Assembly: GCA_964414785.1 (NCBI GenBank)
Contig: CAYPXZ010000012.1
Span: forward strand, 1 to 64,000
Source of the DNA: Palsa-1447 sp964414785
GTDB lineage: Bacteria > Verrucomicrobiota > Verrucomicrobiia > Opitutales > Opitutaceae
Reading direction: 5' to 3'
DNA length: 64,000 bases
A program made the translations under genes and the position numbers. Under the pieces are notes generated by a model, which was not told the origin of the DNA, did not search any database, and saw nothing but the letters and a program-made list of their open reading frames with translations. Of the stretch, positions 25,300 to 33,444 are shown piece by piece. Position 1 is the stretch's first letter. Each line of letters opens with the position of its first letter.

Positions 25300-26778
25300 A
25301 TGTCCTCCCCGATCTCGAACGACCGCCCCCGCCCCGATCCGCTCCTTGTCGACATCGCGGACTACGCGCTGGGGGCCCTGGTCGCGGGTGACGAGGCCTA
25401 CGACACCGCCCGCTGGTGCCTGGCGGACACGCTGGCCTGCGGGATCCTGGCGCTGGCCTTCCCGGCGTGCACCCGGCTCCTCGGCCCCGTCGTCCCCGGC
25501 ACTTCGATAAGGAACGGGTCCCGGGTCCCCGGCACGGCCTACGAGCTGGATCCCGTCCAGGCGGCGTTCAGCATCGGCGCCGCCATCCGCTGGCTGGATT
25601 TCAACGACACCTGGCTCGCCGCGGAATGGGGCCATCCCTCGGACAACCTGGGGGCCATCCTCGCCACCGCCGACTGGCTGAGCCGCAACGAGGCGGCCGG
25701 AAGCCCCGTCGCCGCGTTCCACACGCCCCTCGGGGGCCGGGGCGCGGCGCTGACCGTTAGGGACGTCCTCACAGCGATGATCAAGGCGCACGAGATCCAG
25801 GGCGTCCTTGCGCTCGAGAACTCGTTCAACCGGGTGGGCCTCGACCACGTGCTTCTCGTCCGGGTCGCGTCCACCGCCGTGGCGACGGCGATGCTGGGCG
25901 GCACGCGCGAGCAGGTCATTAGCGCCGTCTCCCACGCATGGCTCGACGGCTCCTCGCTCCGCACCTACCGGCACGCCCCGAACACGGGATCCCGCAAGTC
26001 GTGGGCCGCGGGCGACGCCACGAGCCGCGCGGTCCGGCTCGCGCTGATCGCACTGACCGGCGAGATGGGCTATCCGTCGGTGCTCTCTGCGCCGACCTGG
26101 GGATTCCAGGACGTGTCATTTCGGGGAAGCCCCGTCCGGCTCGCGCGGCCCCTCGGCTCCTACGTGATGGAGAACGTCCTCTTCAAAATCTCGTTCCCGG
26201 CGGAGTTCCACGCCCAGACCGCGGTTGAATGCGCCCTCAAGCTGCATCCCGCCGTGAGGGACCGGATCGACCAGGTCGATCGGATCGAGATCACGACCCA
26301 CGAGTCCGCCATCCGCATCATCGACAAGAAGGGCCCGCTCCACAACCCGGCCGACCGCGACCACTGCATCCAGTACATGGCCGCGATCGGGCTCATCTTT
26401 GGGAAGCTTACGGCCGGCCACTATGAGGACGGGGTTGCCGCCGACCCGCGGATCGACGCCCTGCGGGCACGAATGGTGGTCGCCGAGGACAAGCAGTTCT
26501 CGCGCGACTACATGGATCCCGCGAAGCGCTCCATCGCCAACGCCGTGCAGGTGTTCTTCACGGACGGCACGCGGACCGAGCGTGTCGAGGTCCACTTCCC
26601 AATCGGGCACCGCCGGCGGCGGGCTGAGGGGATCCCGCTCCTCCAAGAGAAGGCGCTCGCGGCATTCGCGGGGCATTTTGGAAGGGACAGGGCTGGCAGC
26701 CTGATGGAGCTCTTTGCCGACCGTGGACGGCTCGAGGCGACTCCGGTCCACGAATTCGTGGGGCAGTTCGCCGGCTAG
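25300..26778 (+). CDS. prpD: 2-methylcitrate dehydratase
   Basis: A 492-residue MmgE/PrpD-family dehydratase, close to the usual 480-500. Conserved stretches include AYDTARWCLADTLACGI, FSIGAAIRWLDFNDTWLAAEWGHPSDNLG, TAMIKAHEIQG, NSFNRVGLDHVLLVRVASTA and SYVMENVLFKISFPAEFHAQTAVE. It dehydrates 2-methylcitrate to 2-methyl-cis-aconitate. The start at 25300 is chosen by comparison with PrpD; the open frame extends far upstream only because it overlaps prpC in another frame. No AcnD, PrpF or dedicated regulator gene is adjacent, so an ordinary aconitase would have to finish hydration. Confidence 0.96.
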   Translation: MSSPISNDRPRPDPLLVDIADYALGALVAGDEAYDTARWCLADTLACGILALAFPACTRLLGPVVPGTSIRNGSRVPGTAYELDPVQAAFSIGAAIRWLDFNDTWLAAEWGHPSDNLGAILATADWLSRNEAAGSPVAAFHTPLGGRGAALTVRDVLTAMIKAHEIQGVLALENSFNRVGLDHVLLVRVASTAVATAMLGGTREQVISAVSHAWLDGSSLRTYRHAPNTGSRKSWAAGDATSRAVRLALIALTGEMGYPSVLSAPTWGFQDVSFRGSPVRLARPLGSYVMENVLFKISFPAEFHAQTAVECALKLHPAVRDRIDQVDRIEITTHESAIRIIDKKGPLHNPADRDHCIQYMAAIGLIFGKLTAGHYEDGVAADPRIDALRARMVVAEDKQFSRDYMDPAKRSIANAVQVFFTDGTRTERVEVHFPIGHRRRRAEGIPLLQEKALAAFAGHFGRDRAGSLMELFADRGRLEATPVHEFVGQFAG

Positions 26779-26848
26779 GCCCTTCGCACGCAGGCAGAAA
26801 AAATTTGTCCATTTTGCTACCCGGGTTAACGGTGGGAAACCCACCCCC

Positions 26849-28759
26849 ATGATGAAGAATGCCGCACTGTTAGTCCTTGGACTCTGCACGTCGTGTTTCG
26901 CCGCGGAACGCGCATCCTATGACAGCGGCGGAGCGCTGACCTCGATGATTTCCGAAGGCTACGAGCTCCAGGTCCACGGAGGGTTCATGGTCAAGCTGAC
27001 GGGCGCCCCGGCCGTGGCCGTCCAGCCGAACGAGCAGCGATCCCAGATCACGCGCGCCGGCCTGGAACCCCGGTGGGAGGGGAGCGCGTCATTTCCCAAC
27101 GGTGGCCAGGTGCAGTTCTCGGCCGCGTGGAAGGAGTCGGATGCAGGAGTGAGCCTGGACGGGTCGATCGCCCCGAAGTCCCTGTTTCCCGGCCGCGCCG
27201 CCGCCCGGTTCCCGGTCGACGCGGAGTCGGTCGACTATGTGATCGACCTGCCGCGCGCCTCGTTCGCCGGCGGCGTCCTGGCGCCGGGCAACCTGCTGCT
27301 GTCGGTGACCAGGCCCGCGGACCCGGTGTTCCTCCGATCCACGACGGCGAACCTGGAGCTCGTCGACGGCGACCGAAACTGGAGGTTTTCGGTCTCGCTC
27401 GACCAACCTAGGCCTGTGACGGTCACCGACCTCTGGAACGCCACGGGACGGTATTATCGGATCCAGATAGGCCTTCACTCGGGCGCGTGGAGGGTCGGCG
27501 ACACCCTGAAACTCGGGCTCGCCCTGAAGCTCACGGGCACGCCCAGGGCCGCTCCCGCGGTGCTCTCCGTCGATCCCTCGGCGAAGCTTTATCCCTTTGA
27601 CGGGTTCGGCGGAAACTTCCGGATCTACGAGGACACGCCCGTTACGGACTACGCGCTCGACAACCTTCGGGTGTCATGGGCGCGGTTTGAGTTCAAGGCC
27701 ATCACATGGGACCACGACCGGGCTGGGCCCGCGCCGGGCCCGCAGCTCCTTCGGGATTTCCAGCTGATGCAGCGGGTGCAGAAGATGGGGGTGCCGTGGA
27801 TCATCAGCCTCTGGTTCCTCCCCGAGAGGTTCTACACGGACCCAAACCAGCGGCCGTTCGGGACATTCGGCAGGCAGATAGCGCCCGACAGATGGCCGGA
27901 ATTCCTTGATCTGCTCGGAAGCTACCTTGTCTACCTGAAGGGCCACTACGGCGCCGAGCCCGACTTCTTCTCATTCAATGAATCTGACCTCGGGGTGAAC
28001 ATCGGATTTACGCCCGAGACGCACCGGGACGAGATCAAGCGGGTGGGCGCCTACCTCGCCTCGCTCGGGCTCAAGACCAGGATGCTCGTCGGCGACACGG
28101 CCAACCCCCGCGACTCCCACAAGTTCGTCCTTCCCACGGCGGCCGACCCCGAGGCGATGCGCTACGTCGGAGCGGTGTCATTCCATAGCTGGGGGGACGG
28201 GACGGCCGCCCAATACGCGGCCTGGGGCGACGTGGGAGCGTGGCTCAACCTCCCGCTGTTCGTGGCAGAGGCGGGGGTCGATCCCGGCGCCTACAAGAAC
28301 AGGATGTACGACAGCTTCGACTACGGCCTGAAGGAGGCCCGTCAGTTCCAGGAGCTGCTCCGCTTCGCCCGTCCCCAGGCGATCATCTATTGGCAGTTCA
28401 CCGATGACTATGGATTGGTCCGGGTCGGCCCGAGCGGGGTCATCGAGCCGACGGGGCGTTTCTGGCTAATGAAGCAGTTTGCAAACCTTTCGCCGGCGAA
28501 GAGCGAGGTTGTGGCGACATCAAGCGACCAGCCCGAGGTGATGATCAGCGCGTTTTCGCTGAAGGACGCCCTTGTCCTCCATATCCTGAACATCGGCCCG
28601 GAGAGGGAGGCCGTGATCTCCGGGCTCCCAACCGGATCTTGGAAGGCCGTGACGACCACGGAGGGGGCGGGTTTCCAGGAGAGTCAATTGAGCCTTGGTG
28701 GACCCGGGCAGAAGCTGCATCTCCCAGCCAGGGGTATGGTTACGCTAATCCGGGAGTAA
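26849..28759 (+). CDS. Secreted GH30-like glycoside hydrolase
   Basis: A 636-residue secreted protein with a signal peptide (MMKNAALLVLGLCTSCFAA). Residues about 40-235 form a beta-rich, carbohydrate-binding-like region. From about 240 a (beta/alpha)8 barrel of clan GH-A begins with the GH30 hallmark KLYPFDGFGGNFR. The acid/base E378 sits in FSFNESDLG and the nucleophile E474 in LFVAEAGVD at the expected strands 4 and 7. A short C-terminal beta domain ends in the typical RGMVTLI strand. The retaining beta-glycosidase mechanism is inferred; the substrate is unknown. The frame extends upstream over the prpD end, but the signal peptide fixes the start. It is 70 bases after prpD and is probably separately transcribed. 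Confidence 0.8.
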   Translation: MMKNAALLVLGLCTSCFAAERASYDSGGALTSMISEGYELQVHGGFMVKLTGAPAVAVQPNEQRSQITRAGLEPRWEGSASFPNGGQVQFSAAWKESDAGVSLDGSIAPKSLFPGRAAARFPVDAESVDYVIDLPRASFAGGVLAPGNLLLSVTRPADPVFLRSTTANLELVDGDRNWRFSVSLDQPRPVTVTDLWNATGRYYRIQIGLHSGAWRVGDTLKLGLALKLTGTPRAAPAVLSVDPSAKLYPFDGFGGNFRIYEDTPVTDYALDNLRVSWARFEFKAITWDHDRAGPAPGPQLLRDFQLMQRVQKMGVPWIISLWFLPERFYTDPNQRPFGTFGRQIAPDRWPEFLDLLGSYLVYLKGHYGAEPDFFSFNESDLGVNIGFTPETHRDEIKRVGAYLASLGLKTRMLVGDTANPRDSHKFVLPTAADPEAMRYVGAVSFHSWGDGTAAQYAAWGDVGAWLNLPLFVAEAGVDPGAYKNRMYDSFDYGLKEARQFQELLRFARPQAIIYWQFTDDYGLVRVGPSGVIEPTGRFWLMKQFANLSPAKSEVVATSSDQPEVMISAFSLKDALVLHILNIGPEREAVISGLPTGSWKAVTTTEGAGFQESQLSLGGPGQKLHLPARGMVTLIRE

Positions 28760-28806
28760 CGCCGGCCCGGCCCCGTTAGCCCCCATTTGGCCCATATTCC
28801 CTGGGC

Positions 28807-28820
28807 TTGACGCCGGTCAA
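28807..28820. promoter_or_regulatory. FNR/DNR-type box upstream of the ywiC-like gene
   Basis: A perfect palindromic half-site pair, TTGAC-GCCG-GTCAA (TTGA-N6-TCAA). Its centre (28813.5) lies 41.5 bases before 28855, the start point predicted by the -10-like CATTAT at 28843-28848. This is class II activator geometry. The predicted start is only three bases before the ATG at 28858, so the message would be almost leaderless. Confidence 0.75.
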
Positions 28821-28857
28821 GGCGGGGAATGCCGGTCTACCCCATTATGGCGCAGCC

Positions 28858-29652
28858 ATGAAAGACGCTGTACAGGCCGATCGGGTCCAGCCCAATGCGC
28901 CCTCGATATTCCTTCCGAGGGAGCACGGATCCTGGTCTCTGGCTCTGGAGCCCGTGCTCCTGGGGATGCTTGTTGCACCGACGATCGCGGGAGGTGGCCT
29001 TGCGGTCGCCGCGGTCGCCGGATTCTTCGCCAGGCGGCCGCTTAGGCTTTCCTTCGCGTCCGCGGAGTCGGATCGGCGCGGGATGGCGCGCATGGCCCTC
29101 GGGGTGCTCTCCGTCTTGGCCGCCGCAGGTTTGTTCGAGGCGTGGGTCCTTGGTGGGCTCGCCCGCCTGTGGCCGCTTGCGATGGCCGCCGTCTCGGGAG
29201 GCCTCTTCCTGTATTTCGACCTGCGCGGCGACTCCCGCGCCTCCGCAGCCGAGATCGCGGGAGCCGCGACGTATTCCTTCCTTCCGGCAGCCTTCGCTTC
29301 CCTTGCCGGATGGCCTGTCCCCGCCGCTTTGGCGCTAGCGGCATTGATGCAGGCGCGAAGCGTGCCGACCGTCATGACGGTGCGCACTTACCTGCGCATG
29401 GCCAAAGGCCAGGATTCCAGTATTGTTGCTCCGCTCGCGGCGGTGGCCGTCGCCGCATTGGGGGCGACAGCGCTAGCAGTGCTGCACCTGGCTCCATGGT
29501 GCGGAAGCATCGCCACGGTGGCGCTGGCCGCGCGCGCGGCGGTCCTCCTGACCCTCGTGCGCGGGGCTTGGTCCGCCCGACGGGTGGGCTTCACCGAGGC
29601 ATTGCTAGGGCTCGGTTACATTTCGGCCGTCGCGTTGGCTTATCGGGCCTAG
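28858..29652 (+). CDS. YwiC-like multi-pass membrane protein
   Basis: A 264-residue integral membrane protein with about eight helices. The conserved N-terminal motif FLPREHGSWSLALEPVLLGMLVAP matches the YwiC-like family. In Bacillus subtilis ywiC lies beside narK and fnr. SVPTVMTVRTYLRMAKGQ is the second conserved region, on a cytoplasmic loop. Its biochemical function is unknown; family members recur next to nitrate and nitrite respiration genes. It is the first gene of the nitrite-reductase island, with its own TTGA-N6-TCAA box, and ends 116 bases before nirK. The frame is open to 28807, but that start would lie inside the box. Confidence 0.82.
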   Translation: MKDAVQADRVQPNAPSIFLPREHGSWSLALEPVLLGMLVAPTIAGGGLAVAAVAGFFARRPLRLSFASAESDRRGMARMALGVLSVLAAAGLFEAWVLGGLARLWPLAMAAVSGGLFLYFDLRGDSRASAAEIAGAATYSFLPAAFASLAGWPVPAALALAALMQARSVPTVMTVRTYLRMAKGQDSSIVAPLAAVAVAALGATALAVLHLAPWCGSIATVALAARAAVLLTLVRGAWSARRVGFTEALLGLGYISAVALAYRA

Positions 29653-29676
29653 ATGAGCAGGTTCTCTGGCCAAACC

Positions 29677-29690
29677 TTGATGCAGGTCAA
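29677..29690. promoter_or_regulatory. FNR/DNR-type box upstream of nirK
   Basis: TTGAT-GCAG-GTCAA (TTGA-N6-TCAA), nearly the same as the box at 28807. A -10-like TAGTAT at 29714-29719 places the start near 29726 and the box centre at about -42, again class II geometry. The leader before the nirK ATG at 29769 would be about 43 bases. This gives nirK its own promoter apart from the ywiC-like gene. Confidence 0.78.
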
Positions 29691-29768
29691 GGAGCCCCGA
29701 ACCCCCTATGACGTAGTATGTGGTATCGAATACCGCATTCCGCACCACGCCCATCCACTGCTTTCCCC

Positions 29769-31286
29769 ATGAACACACGACGCATCCTCCAACTCCTGGC
29801 AGCGGCGATCGCCGCCACGTTTACGACGATCCGCGCCTATCCCGCCGGAGAGGGCGCGGGTGGGGTGGTGGGGCCCGCGACGCTTCCTCCCGAGGTGCTC
29901 GCCATGCCGGTCGAGGACGCGGTTCTCGTCGCTCCACCCAATGTTCCGCCACCGATCACCCGGAATTATCCCGCCCTGGTCGTCGTCAACCTGGAGGTGC
30001 GGGAGGTTGTCAAGAGGCTGGCCGATGGCGTGGAGTACACCTTCTGGACGTTTGGCGGCGCCGTCCCTGGACGCTTCATCCGAATCCGCGAGGGTGATGT
30101 GGTCGAGTTCCATCTCAACAACCACCCCTCCTCGAAGCTGCCGCACAACATCGACCTCCACGCGGTGATCGGGCCGGGTGGCGGGGCGGCATCCGCGTTC
30201 ACCGCGCCGGGCCACAGTTCCCAGTTCACGTTTCAGGCCCTCAATCCCGGGCTTTACGTCTACCACTGCGCAACGGCGCCCGTCCCCATGCATATCGGCA
30301 ACGGGATGTACGGGATGATCCTGGTGCAGCCGAAGGACGGTATGGCGCCCGTGGACAAGGAGTACTACGTCATGCAGGGGGAATTCTACACGAGCGGGCG
30401 CTTCGGCGAGGAGGGCCTTCAGTCCTTCGACATGGCGAAGGCCCTCGACGAGCGCCCTCCGTATGTCGTGTTCAACGGCGCCGTCGGGTCGCTCGTCGGC
30501 GATCGTGCGCTCACGGCGAAGGTGGGGGAGACGGTGCGAATCTTCTTCGGTGTCGGCGGCCCGAACCTTGTGTCGTCGTTCCATGTGATCGGCGAGATCT
30601 TCGACAAGGTGTACACGGAGGCCTCGCTCAGCCATGTGGAGGAGAACGTGCAGACGACCCTGGTCCCCTCCGGCGGCGCCGTGGTCGTCGAGTTCAAGGT
30701 CAAGGTGCCCGGGACCTACATCCTGGTCGACCATTCGATTGTCCGCGCCTTCAACAAGGGCGCGCTCGGCATGCTCAAGGTGACGGGCCCAGAAAACCGC
30801 ATCATCTACTCGGGCAAGGAGATTGACGCAGTCTACCTGGGCTCGCAGGCCGAGGAGGGTTCCGAGTCGGCCAAGCGCGAGGCTGAGCTGAAGAGCCAGA
30901 TTGCGGCCGAGATAAAGTCCAACCCGGCCATAGCCGGCCTCACCAAGGACATGCAGATTGAGAAAGGGAAGCAGGTCTTCATGGGCCTGTGCTTCGCATG
31001 CCACCAGCCCGACGGCAAGGGACTGCCCGGGATCTTCCCGCCGCTAGCGGGCTCGGATTTTCTCCAGGCTGACCACGAGCGCGCGGTGCGGATCGTCCTC
31101 AAGGGCCTGTCGGGCCCCGTCACCGTCAACGGCACCACGATCAACAGCGCGATGCCCCCGCAGGAGGCGGTCCTCACGGACGCCCAGATCGCCGATGTCC
31201 TGACCTACGTGCTCAACTCGTGGGGCAACAAGGGCGATGCGATCAGCACCGAGCAGGTGAAGGCCATCCGGAACGAGACGCACTGA
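29769..31286 (+). CDS. nirK: Copper nitrite reductase with fused C-terminal cytochrome c domain
   Basis: A 505-residue periplasmic enzyme that reduces nitrite to nitric oxide. After a signal sequence, two cupredoxin domains (about 60-190 and 195-345) carry every copper ligand. Type 1: H126, C167, H175 and M180. Type 2: H131, H166 and H322. The catalytic D129 and H272 are present as well. The segment HCATAPVPMHIGNGMYGM is of the AniA (class II) kind. The extra C-terminal domain (about 390-490) is a class I cytochrome c with CFACH (C408, C411, H412) and M462 as distal ligand. It would pass electrons directly to the type 1 copper, as in the Ralstonia pickettii-type three-domain enzymes. nirV-like, sco-like and further genes follow within 14 bases or by overlap. 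Confidence 0.96.
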   Translation: MNTRRILQLLAAAIAATFTTIRAYPAGEGAGGVVGPATLPPEVLAMPVEDAVLVAPPNVPPPITRNYPALVVVNLEVREVVKRLADGVEYTFWTFGGAVPGRFIRIREGDVVEFHLNNHPSSKLPHNIDLHAVIGPGGGAASAFTAPGHSSQFTFQALNPGLYVYHCATAPVPMHIGNGMYGMILVQPKDGMAPVDKEYYVMQGEFYTSGRFGEEGLQSFDMAKALDERPPYVVFNGAVGSLVGDRALTAKVGETVRIFFGVGGPNLVSSFHVIGEIFDKVYTEASLSHVEENVQTTLVPSGGAVVVEFKVKVPGTYILVDHSIVRAFNKGALGMLKVTGPENRIIYSGKEIDAVYLGSQAEEGSESAKREAELKSQIAAEIKSNPAIAGLTKDMQIEKGKQVFMGLCFACHQPDGKGLPGIFPPLAGSDFLQADHERAVRIVLKGLSGPVTVNGTTINSAMPPQEAVLTDAQIADVLTYVLNSWGNKGDAISTEQVKAIRNETH

Positions 31287-31299
31287 GCCGGGTACCGCA

Positions 31300-32154
31300 A
31301 TGGACGTTCGACATATTATCCTCCGCTCCCTGTCGGGCCTCATTGCCCTGGTGGCGGCGCTTGCCCTGGGAGGCGCGCCGATGCAGGAGTCCCCTGTCTC
31401 GACCGGGATGGTCCGCATGCCGGCGGGCGCCTACGTCCCGTTCTCAAGGGGTGAGAAGGATCCGGCTCGGGTGCCCGTCGGCGCGTTCCTGCTCGACGAG
31501 CTACCCGTGACCAATGGCGAGTTTCTCGAGTTCGTGCGGGCAACGCCGAAATGGCGCCGCTCGCAGGTGGGCAGCCTCTTCGCCGACTCGTCCTATCTGG
31601 CCAACTGGGGCGGCGACCTTGAGCTGGGCCCGGGAGCTCCCGCGGACTCGCCCGTCGTCCATGTGTCGTGGTTTGCCGCGCGCGCCTACGCGCGCTGGGA
31701 GGGAAAGCGCCTTCCCACCACCGCGGAGTGGGAATTCGCAGCAGCCGCCGGATATGCCGGACCGGACGGCAGGAACGAGGCCCGGTTCAACTCCGATCTC
31801 TACGCATGGTTCGCGAGACCCGTGCCCGAGGTACTCCCCCCGGTCCGCACCGCGAAGGCCAACTATTACGGGGTCCGGGGCCTGAGCGGCCTCGTCTGGG
31901 AATGGGTTGAGGACTTCAACACGGCGATGGTCACTGGCGAGTCGCGCGCCGACTCCAGCGCCGACCGCAACCTGTACTGCGCCGCCGGGGCCGTCGGCGT
32001 GAAGGACACAGGCGACTACGCCGCCTACATGCGGATGGCTTTGCGCTCCTCCCTCAGGGCCAACAACACCACGAGCTCGCTTGGTTTCCGCTGCGCCCGG
32101 AACCTGGAGCCGCGAACCGCATCCACACCATGGCAACGAAACTCACGCTCCTAG
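31300..32154 (+). CDS. nirV: SUMF1-domain protein, NirV-like
   Basis: A 284-residue exported protein of the formylglycine-generating-enzyme (SUMF1/EgtB) fold. It has an N-terminal hydrophobic signal (about 8-25), then MVRMPAGAYVPFSRG, DELPVTNGEFLEFV, SPVVHVSWFAARAYARWEGKRLPTTAEWEFAAA and GLSGLVWEWVEDF, and ends with SSLGFRCARN. SUMF1 proteins beside nirK are called NirV; their exact role in maturation or activity of the copper enzyme is unproven. The gene starts 13 bases after nirK and overlaps the SCO-like gene by 25 bases, so it is co-translated with the maturation set. Symbol assigned by context. Confidence 0.85.
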   Translation: MDVRHIILRSLSGLIALVAALALGGAPMQESPVSTGMVRMPAGAYVPFSRGEKDPARVPVGAFLLDELPVTNGEFLEFVRATPKWRRSQVGSLFADSSYLANWGGDLELGPGAPADSPVVHVSWFAARAYARWEGKRLPTTAEWEFAAAAGYAGPDGRNEARFNSDLYAWFARPVPEVLPPVRTAKANYYGVRGLSGLVWEWVEDFNTAMVTGESRADSSADRNLYCAAGAVGVKDTGDYAAYMRMALRSSLRANNTTSSLGFRCARNLEPRTASTPWQRNSRS

Positions 32155-32783
32155 CCCTATTTGCCACCTCGTTGGCCCTTGCGGCGGAGCCCGCCAAGAA
32201 TTCTTGCCCGGCCTGCAAGGCAAACGCCGCTGCCGGCGGAAAGGCCGATGCCTGCTGCAAGGAGGTCGCCTCCGGTCCCTACAGCAAGGGTTCGCTCTAC
32301 CAGCTCGACGCGCGCTTCACCGACGACTCGGGAAGGGCGTTCTCGCTCGGCTCGCTCCGGGGGCGGCGGGTCCTGGTCGACATGTTCTTCGCGTCGTGCG
32401 GCAACGCCTGCCCCCTGACCGTAAGCGACATGCTGGCCGTCCAGGGGAAGGTCCCCGCGGCGATGCGCGGCGGAACGACCTATGTCCTGGTCTCATTTGA
32501 CGATGCGCGGGACACGCCCGAGGCCCTCGCGAAATACAGGGCACAGCGCCATCTGGACAGCCAATGGGTCCTCCTTCACGGGGATGGCGAGTCGGTTCGC
32601 GAGCTCGCGGCGCTCCTTGGGGTCAAGTACCAGCGCGGCGAGGACGGGTCGTACGCGCATTCCAATCTCCTCACGGTGCTCAATGCCGAGGGCGAGGTGG
32701 TCCACCAGCGCGTGGGACTGCAGGGGGGGCTGGACGAGACGGTTGCGGCGCTGGCAGGCAAGGAAGGGATGGCCGCCAAATGA
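32130..32783 (+). CDS. SCO1/SenC-family copper chaperone with Cys-rich N terminus
   Basis: A 217-residue exported thioredoxin-fold protein. After a signal peptide (MATKLTLLALFATSLALAA) it carries the SCO copper site: C90 and C94 in CGNACP, and H177 in SYAHSN. SCO proteins deliver copper to periplasmic copper centres, here most likely NirK or a cytochrome oxidase. Unlike the usual family, the mature N terminus has four further cysteines (C26, C29, C42, C43: CPACK and ACCK), which could form an extra metal site. The gene overlaps the nirV-like gene by 25 bases and shares ATGA with the DUF2249 gene, so it is tightly bound into the island. Confidence 0.9.
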   Translation: MATKLTLLALFATSLALAAEPAKNSCPACKANAAAGGKADACCKEVASGPYSKGSLYQLDARFTDDSGRAFSLGSLRGRRVLVDMFFASCGNACPLTVSDMLAVQGKVPAAMRGGTTYVLVSFDDARDTPEALAKYRAQRHLDSQWVLLHGDGESVRELAALLGVKYQRGEDGSYAHSNLLTVLNAEGEVVHQRVGLQGGLDETVAALAGKEGMAAK

Positions 32784-33013
32784 GCAAACCCACCTTCAAA
32801 ACCTACGACGTCCGGCCAAGCCTGGCCAAGGGCGACGAGCCATTTCCGCTCATCAGGGCGAAGGTGGATGCCCTGGCGCCGGGCCAGGGCATCACCGTGA
32901 TTGCGCCGTTCATGCCCGCCCCCCTCATCGAGATGCTCAAGAGCGAGGGGTTCTCGTCCACCTTGGAGCGCAGGCACGACGGCGCCTGGGCTGCCAATTT
33001 TTGGAGGGAATGA
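32780..33013 (+). CDS. DUF2249 protein
   Basis: A 77-residue cytoplasmic protein of the DUF2249 (TusA/SirA-like fold) family. It begins YDVRPSLAKGDEPFPLIRAKVDALAPGQGITVIAPFMPAPLIEMLKSEGF and ends in the conserved tryptophan and acidic residues (GAWAANFWRE). Short DUF2249 proteins are frequent in denitrification clusters, but no function is established. Its ATG overlaps the SCO stop (ATGA), which indicates translational coupling to the copper chaperone. Confidence 0.85.
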   Translation: MSKPTFKTYDVRPSLAKGDEPFPLIRAKVDALAPGQGITVIAPFMPAPLIEMLKSEGFSSTLERRHDGAWAANFWRE

Positions 33014-33050
33014 GGTCCATGGCCTATATTTCGGTGTCTCAATTCCAACT

Positions 33051-33398
33051 ATGAAGACAGCAGCACTCCTCGATCCCGCGGTGGCGGGTGTCTGCCTGTT
33101 GCTCGCGCCGGCGCCCGGCGTCGCGCACGGCATCGTGAGCCAGGCCGTACTGACAACGCCGGGCCTGCGCCTCACGCTTTTTCGCTTCTCGGCGGGCCAG
33201 GAGCTCTCGGAGCACACGACGCCGGCGCGCGCCCTGGTCCAAGTGCTCGCCGGCACCTGCGACTTCTCCTATTCGGGGGAGAGCCATGCGCTCAAGGCCG
33301 GGGATCTCCTCCATATGCCCCCGGGATTGCCGCATTCGGTGAAGGCGACCGGGGACATGACTCTGCTCATCACGCAGATCAGCCCCCAGGGTCCGTAA
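33051..33398 (+). CDS. Small cupin-domain protein
   Basis: A 115-residue single-domain cupin. The conserved pattern is H-x-x-P-x-R...V...G (HTTPARALVQVLAGTCDFSYSGE) followed by a G-D-x-x-x-x-P-x-x-x-P-H motif (GDLLHMPPGLPHSVKA). The usual second His of motif 1 is replaced (HTTPARA), and the late His (PHSVKA) remains, so metal binding may be altered. A weakly hydrophobic N terminus (AVAGVCLLLAPAPGVAHG) could be a signal. Small cupins recur in nitrite and NO clusters, but their role is not known. It is 37 bases after DUF2249 and 46 bases before the Crp/Fnr gene. Confidence 0.75.
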   Translation: MKTAALLDPAVAGVCLLLAPAPGVAHGIVSQAVLTTPGLRLTLFRFSAGQELSEHTTPARALVQVLAGTCDFSYSGESHALKAGDLLHMPPGLPHSVKATGDMTLLITQISPQGP

Positions 33399-33444
33399 AA
33401 ATAGGTCGCGACGGATCGGGGCGACGCATGCTAGGTTGGTCCCG

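Noticed and set aside
23280..25355. Long minus-strand open frame (about 690 codons) over prpB-prpC
   Set aside because: Antisense to two clearly conserved enzymes, low-complexity Arg/Gly/Val-rich composition, no domain. A codon-bias artefact.
28760..28806. Second Fnr-type half-site upstream of the first box
   Set aside because: I could find only the single perfect palindrome at 28807-28820. Nearby TTG and CAA words lack correct spacing.
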